Shown here piece by piece: positions 61,035 to 64,000 of a stretch of DNA of 64,000 bases. The position numbers were made by a program, and so were the translations under genes. Position 1 is the first letter of the stretch. Each line of letters begins with the position of its first letter. Below the pieces are notes generated by a model, which had not been told where the DNA came from, made no database searches, and worked only from the letters and a program-made list of their open reading frames with translations. Origin of the DNA: Kitasatospora sp. NBC_01266. Lineage in GTDB: Bacteria > Actinomycetota > Actinomycetes > Streptomycetales > Streptomycetaceae. The DNA is taken from NCBI RefSeq assembly GCF_036242395.1, contig NZ_CP108458.1, positions 8,184,001 through 8,248,000 on the forward strand, written 5' to 3'.

Positions 61035-61574
61035 TCAAGGCCCAGTTTCCGCGTAGCGGACGATCTGGGCGGACAGGACCAGAATGGCGACTGTTTCGAC
61101 GAAGGAGATCAGCAGGGGCATGGTGCTGCTGGTGGCGTTGCACCAGTAAGCGATGACGGCAGCGAGAGGGATGGCCGTGAATACGCTGAGGTCCACCGCA
61201 CACTGAATGATCTTTCGCTGGGTGCGATGGCGGTCCCGGCGATGAGCCACCTCCCAGCCGAACAGGTTGTGCTCGGCGCCCGCCAGGGCGCTGAGTCGGG
61301 GACCGAGATCGGTCCGGATGTACCGGCCGATCGCGCTGATTTTCTGATCGTTCATCAGATATGTCCATCCCAGGACCGAGGTGGCGCCAGGGAGGATCAG
61401 GAGTAGCGAGGTGTGCCGACCCTGGACGGTTGTGACCACGACGGAGAAAAGTGCCACAAAAGTGGCGTAGAGAATTTTGTCCCGAGTTCCGATCCGTGCT
61501 TTCTGTTCGTCCTTCATCTTGTCATATTCGGCCAAGAGCAAGCTGCTGGACGGTACATCGTCGACCATTGCCAT
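61035..61574 (-). CDS. Four-TM membrane protein
   Basis: A 179-residue membrane protein. A charged N-terminal helix (EYDKMKDEQKARIG) leads into two close TM spans (about 30-68; ILYATFVALFSVVVTTV and LLLILPGATSVLGWTYL). A cytoplasmic basic loop (VAHRRDRHRTQRK) and a second pair of spans (about 125-172) follow. The layout resembles small membrane proteins found beside STAND NTPases, where they are thought to act as effectors that disturb the membrane. That role is inferred. ATG 61574 follows AAGGAGTTCC. It is divergent from the phosphorylase-like gene across about 190 bp, which holds no gene I can see. Confidence 0.78.
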   Translation of the reverse strand: MAMVDDVPSSSLLLAEYDKMKDEQKARIGTRDKILYATFVALFSVVVTTVQGRHTSLLLILPGATSVLGWTYLMNDQKISAIGRYIRTDLGPRLSALAGAEHNLFGWEVAHRRDRHRTQRKIIQCAVDLSVFTAIPLAAVIAYWCNATSSTMPLLISFVETVAILVLSAQIVRYAETGP

Positions 61575-61763
61575 TGGAACTCCTTGGTGCACAATCCGTC
61601 TGGCGATAACGCTCATTGTGGCCCTTGGCGCCCGAGTTGGGGAGTGCCCTGGTTCATCCGATGGGGGGGTTTGCATGGTCTTCTGGATAGCTATGAGCGG
61701 CGAGGGAATCGCTTTTCTGGCGAACATATTTTCCGAGTGATTCGATCTGGCAAGGAGTTTCCT

Positions 61764-62708
61764 GTGCACGAAAATGAATTCGGCAGGGTTCGCCCAGTGG
61801 TGATCCTGACGGCGCTCGGGCTGGAGCACGACGCTGTCCGCACGCGCCTCACTGGACTGCGCTCAGTGTTGGACAACGGTACCCAGTTCGAGGTGGGTGA
61901 ACTGCCGGGGGTTCCGACCCCGGTCGTCCTCGCCGTGGTGGGGCCGGGCAATCTGCAGACCGCAGGGCTCGCCGAGCGGGCGAGGGCTCGGTTCAAGCCC
62001 CAGGCGATCATCTTCGTCGGGGTCGCGGGCAGCCTGAAGGCCGATGTCCGGCCGGGTGACGTCGTGGTGGCCACCCGGGTCTACGCCTATGAAGGGGCGA
62101 AGCACTCACCTGATGGTGTGTCCATCCGTCCGGCCAGCTGGGAGGCCCAGCATGGCCTGCTCCAGGTCGCCCAGCATGCCCTGAGTGGCCCGGCCCTGGC
62201 CCGGAACGCCGGTGGGGTCCAGTGGATCGAGGACGATGTTCGGGTCCACTTCAAGCCCATCGCGGCGGGTGAGAGCGTGCTGAACGCGATGGACTCGCCG
62301 CTACGCCGCCGACTGGCGGAGGGGTTCAGCGACGCAGTGGCGATCGACATGGAGAGCGCGGGTCTAGCCGCGACAGCCGCGCTGGGCGGGGTGGCCGCGC
62401 TGAGTATCCGGGGAATCAGCGACCGTGCTGACGGTCAGAAGGCGGCAGCCGACGCCGCAGGTTCGCAGCCCCGCGCGGCGGTCCATGCCGCGGCTGCGGC
62501 TGTCGCCGTCATCGCCGCCCTGCCGTCGGAAGCCGCCGAAGCCGATCGAGGTCGCCTCAACACGGCTACCAGCGCACCGGCGCCGGAGCGCGGTGCCCTT
62601 CAGCTCAACACCGCGACGCACGGTGGCACGGTCCAGGCGGTCCAGGGGGGATGGTTGAACGTCTACCACTACGGGTCTGCCGGCGAGCAAGGCAGTGGTG
62701 CTCGGTGA
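61764..62708 (+). CDS. Nucleoside phosphorylase/MTAN-fold protein with C-terminal tag
   Basis: A 314-residue protein. Residues 10-255 are the purine-nucleoside-phosphorylase fold: VVILTALGLEHDAVR, VVGPGNLQTAG, FVGVAGSLKADVRPGDVVVATRV, AIDMESAG (193-200, ribose-binding Glu) and RGISDRAD (catalytic Asp near 220). It resembles methylthioadenosine/SAH nucleosidase. The last 60 residues are not part of the enzyme: a repeated LNTAT leads to a tag, THGGTVQAVQGGWLNV (285-300). The next protein has a matching tag near its N-terminus. GTG 61764 follows AAGGAGTTTCC and is clearly favoured. It overlaps the STAND gene by four bases. In conflict systems this fold serves as a nucleotide-degrading effector or ligand sensor. 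Confidence 0.85.
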   Translation: MHENEFGRVRPVVILTALGLEHDAVRTRLTGLRSVLDNGTQFEVGELPGVPTPVVLAVVGPGNLQTAGLAERARARFKPQAIIFVGVAGSLKADVRPGDVVVATRVYAYEGAKHSPDGVSIRPASWEAQHGLLQVAQHALSGPALARNAGGVQWIEDDVRVHFKPIAAGESVLNAMDSPLRRRLAEGFSDAVAIDMESAGLAATAALGGVAALSIRGISDRADGQKAAADAAGSQPRAAVHAAAAAVAVIAALPSEAAEADRGRLNTATSAPAPERGALQLNTATHGGTVQAVQGGWLNVYHYGSAGEQGSGAR

Positions 62709-64000
62709 ACGGGGAGTGGGGAGCGCAGCCCGGACAGACCAATCTTGCCGACCATGGCGGCGCGGTGTACGCCGTGCAGGACGGATCGCTGACCGTCAAC
62801 AACGGCGTCTCTCGGCTACCCGCACACCAGCTCTTCGACCAGTGGGAGAGCAGTGTGCGACGCGGTAACCGCCGAATGCTCCGCATTGCACCGGATCGGA
62901 CGGCCGCCTTGGAGCGTACAGAGCCGTTGCGTCGGCTGACCGACGCTCTCGGTGCGGTGAGCCCCGGGCAGGTGCTCCTGGTCCGCGGTGAGCCGGGAGT
63001 CGGTAAGACGGCGCTGACCCTGCAGGCCGCAGATCAGCTGCGCGCCCGATCGGTCCGGGTGCTGGTGGCGGCACTGCCCACACTGTCCGTCCATGCCGGC
63101 GGGCTGGGGGAATTGCTGGCCGAAGCGGCGCCGCCCGGGACACCTGCGATGCCTCCTGGGCTGCTGATCCTCGACGCTGCGGAGGCTGTCCAGGAGGGCC
63201 TCGACGCACTCTGTGCGGAGGCCGTGACAGCTGCGTGGGCGGCCACGCTCACACCGGTGCTGATCAGCCGTGATGATGCTGTAGACAGCGTGCGGGACGT
63301 GGTGGAGCAGCTCGGCGGCCGGGATATCGGTGACTGCACGGTGCCGCCGCTGGACGACCATGAGATCTCCGATCTGCTCGCCCTGGCACCTGAGCTGTCC
63401 CGGCTCGCGCGCGACCCCCGGGCTCGGTGGCTGTTGCGTCGGCTCAGCGTTGTCGATCTGCTCCTGCGATCCGCCGCGCGGGGCACCGACCTGCCGGCTG
63501 TCCTGTCCAGTGAAGCGGACGTATACAGCCACGTCTGGCTCGGTCTGGTGCTCAACAACAGTCGGACCGTGCGCGGCATCGTGCCCGAGGACCGGGAGTC
63601 AGCACTCATCTCGTTGGCCGAAGGACGGCTGAGCGGTCGCCGTGTCCCGCTCCTCCCCGGCTCAGCCCTGGCAGTGCTCCGCTCGGACGGGATCCTCGCT
63701 CCGTTGGGCGCGGCATCACCGACCTCCTGCGAGGAGCATGCCTTCGCCCATGACGTGGTGCGCGACTTCGCGACGGTCAGACGACTGGTGCTGACTGATG
63801 GGCTTCCGCTGCTCGAGGAGCATGGCCCCCGGTGGGCCCTGCGCGCTGCCCGGATCTACTGTCAGGCCAGGCTGTGGCCGGGTGGCGGCTCGACCGGGAC
63901 GTTCGCGCTGGGCTGGGCACAGGTGCACGGTGAGATGACACGGCTGGCGGCACGGCACGGCTCGCGCTGGGAGGAGGTGTGCTGGGAAGCGGTGCTGTCC
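62705..64000 (+). CDS. STAND-type NTPase (C-terminus beyond window)
   Basis: The frame stays open from GTG 62705 to the last base (432 codons). Residues 12-31 carry the tag DHGGAVYAVQDGSLTV, like that at the end of the preceding protein. A short linker leads to a P-loop NTPase: Walker A RGEPGVGKTAL (94-104) and a Walker B-like GLLILDAAEAVQ near 155. The helical part shows STAND-type features (CEEHAFAHDVVRDFA), as in NACHT/AP-ATPase families whose later part is a repeat sensor. The sensor, and any further domain, lies outside the window. The GTGA overlap with the phosphorylase-fold gene implies a fixed ratio of the two proteins. Confidence 0.85.
   Translation, partial: MNGEWGAQPGQTNLADHGGAVYAVQDGSLTVNNGVSRLPAHQLFDQWESSVRRGNRRMLRIAPDRTAALERTEPLRRLTDALGAVSPGQVLLVRGEPGVGKTALTLQAADQLRARSVRVLVAALPTLSVHAGGLGELLAEAAPPGTPAMPPGLLILDAAEAVQEGLDALCAEAVTAAWAATLTPVLISRDDAVDSVRDVVEQLGGRDIGDCTVPPLDDHEISDLLALAPELSRLARDPRARWLLRRLSVVDLLLRSAARGTDLPAVLSSEADVYSHVWLGLVLNNSRTVRGIVPEDRESALISLAEGRLSGRRVPLLPGSALAVLRSDGILAPLGAASPTSCEEHAFAHDVVRDFATVRRLVLTDGLPLLEEHGPRWALRAARIYCQARLWPGGGSTGTFALGWAQVHGEMTRLAARHGSRWEEVCWEAVLS

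Noticed and set aside
51107..64000. Prophage or integrative conjugative element
   Set aside because: No integrase, excisionase, Tra/FtsK protein, replication gene or attachment repeat was found, so the region is called an island only by content.

Overview
The window is very GC-rich, uses G or C in most third codon positions, often starts genes at GTG, and packs them with 4-bp (ATGA/GTGA) overlaps. It also carries a 2-methylisoborneol locus and SpoIIE-type phosphatases. All this points to a streptomycete (Streptomyces, Kitasatospora or a close relative), probably from a variable part of the chromosome. I see no rRNA, tRNA, CRISPR array or replication origin.

Layout. 1-10104: an ECF-type sigma factor translationally coupled to an unknown partner, a SAM methyltransferase of a Streptomyces-expanded family, a flavohemoprotein-like protein, a sodium:solute symporter with a small membrane partner, a secreted phosphoesterase and a SpoIIE-type phosphatase. 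10626-14129: a three-gene odorant operon (family 2B encapsulin shell, 2-methylisoborneol synthase, geranyl diphosphate C-methyltransferase). 14455-23272: an Rv1733c-like membrane protein, then a long minus-strand operon (D-Ala-D-Ala carboxypeptidase, dipeptide-type ABC binding protein, two permeases, M55 D-aminopeptidase, deaminase, FAD oxidoreductase) that reads as cell-wall D-peptide release, uptake and breakdown. 23426-32163: a HAD hydrolase, a second SpoIIE-type phosphatase, a large LuxR-type ATPase regulator, a small secreted peptide, an Aat-like transferase and a LuxR-type regulator. 32171-32872: a decayed IS4-type element with near-perfect terminal inverted repeats. 32880-35677: a PaaK-like adenylating enzyme, a secreted two-cysteine peptide and a kinase-fold protein.

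35767-50912 is a biosynthetic gene cluster. A three-module NRPS with a half-length first condensation domain and no thioesterase is transcribed away from a six-gene operon. That operon encodes glutamate mutase (3-methylaspartate), a stand-alone AsnRS-like enzyme, an FMN glutamate-synthase-like protein, and SbnA and SbnB (L-2,3-diaminopropionate).

51107-64000 looks like a conflict/defence island. It holds (i) a minus-strand operon of a cyclase-like protein, a large protein with a damaged P-loop, an unknown protein and a sigma-region-4-like protein; (ii) a divergent plus-strand operon of a coiled-coil protein, a Cas4-like Fe-S nuclease, an unknown protein and an SF1 helicase, which together resemble a split Dna2 and carry two rare TTA codons; and (iii) a four-TM protein divergent from a nucleoside-phosphorylase-fold protein coupled to a STAND-type NTPase that runs off the end. 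The last two proteins share a short sequence tag at facing termini.
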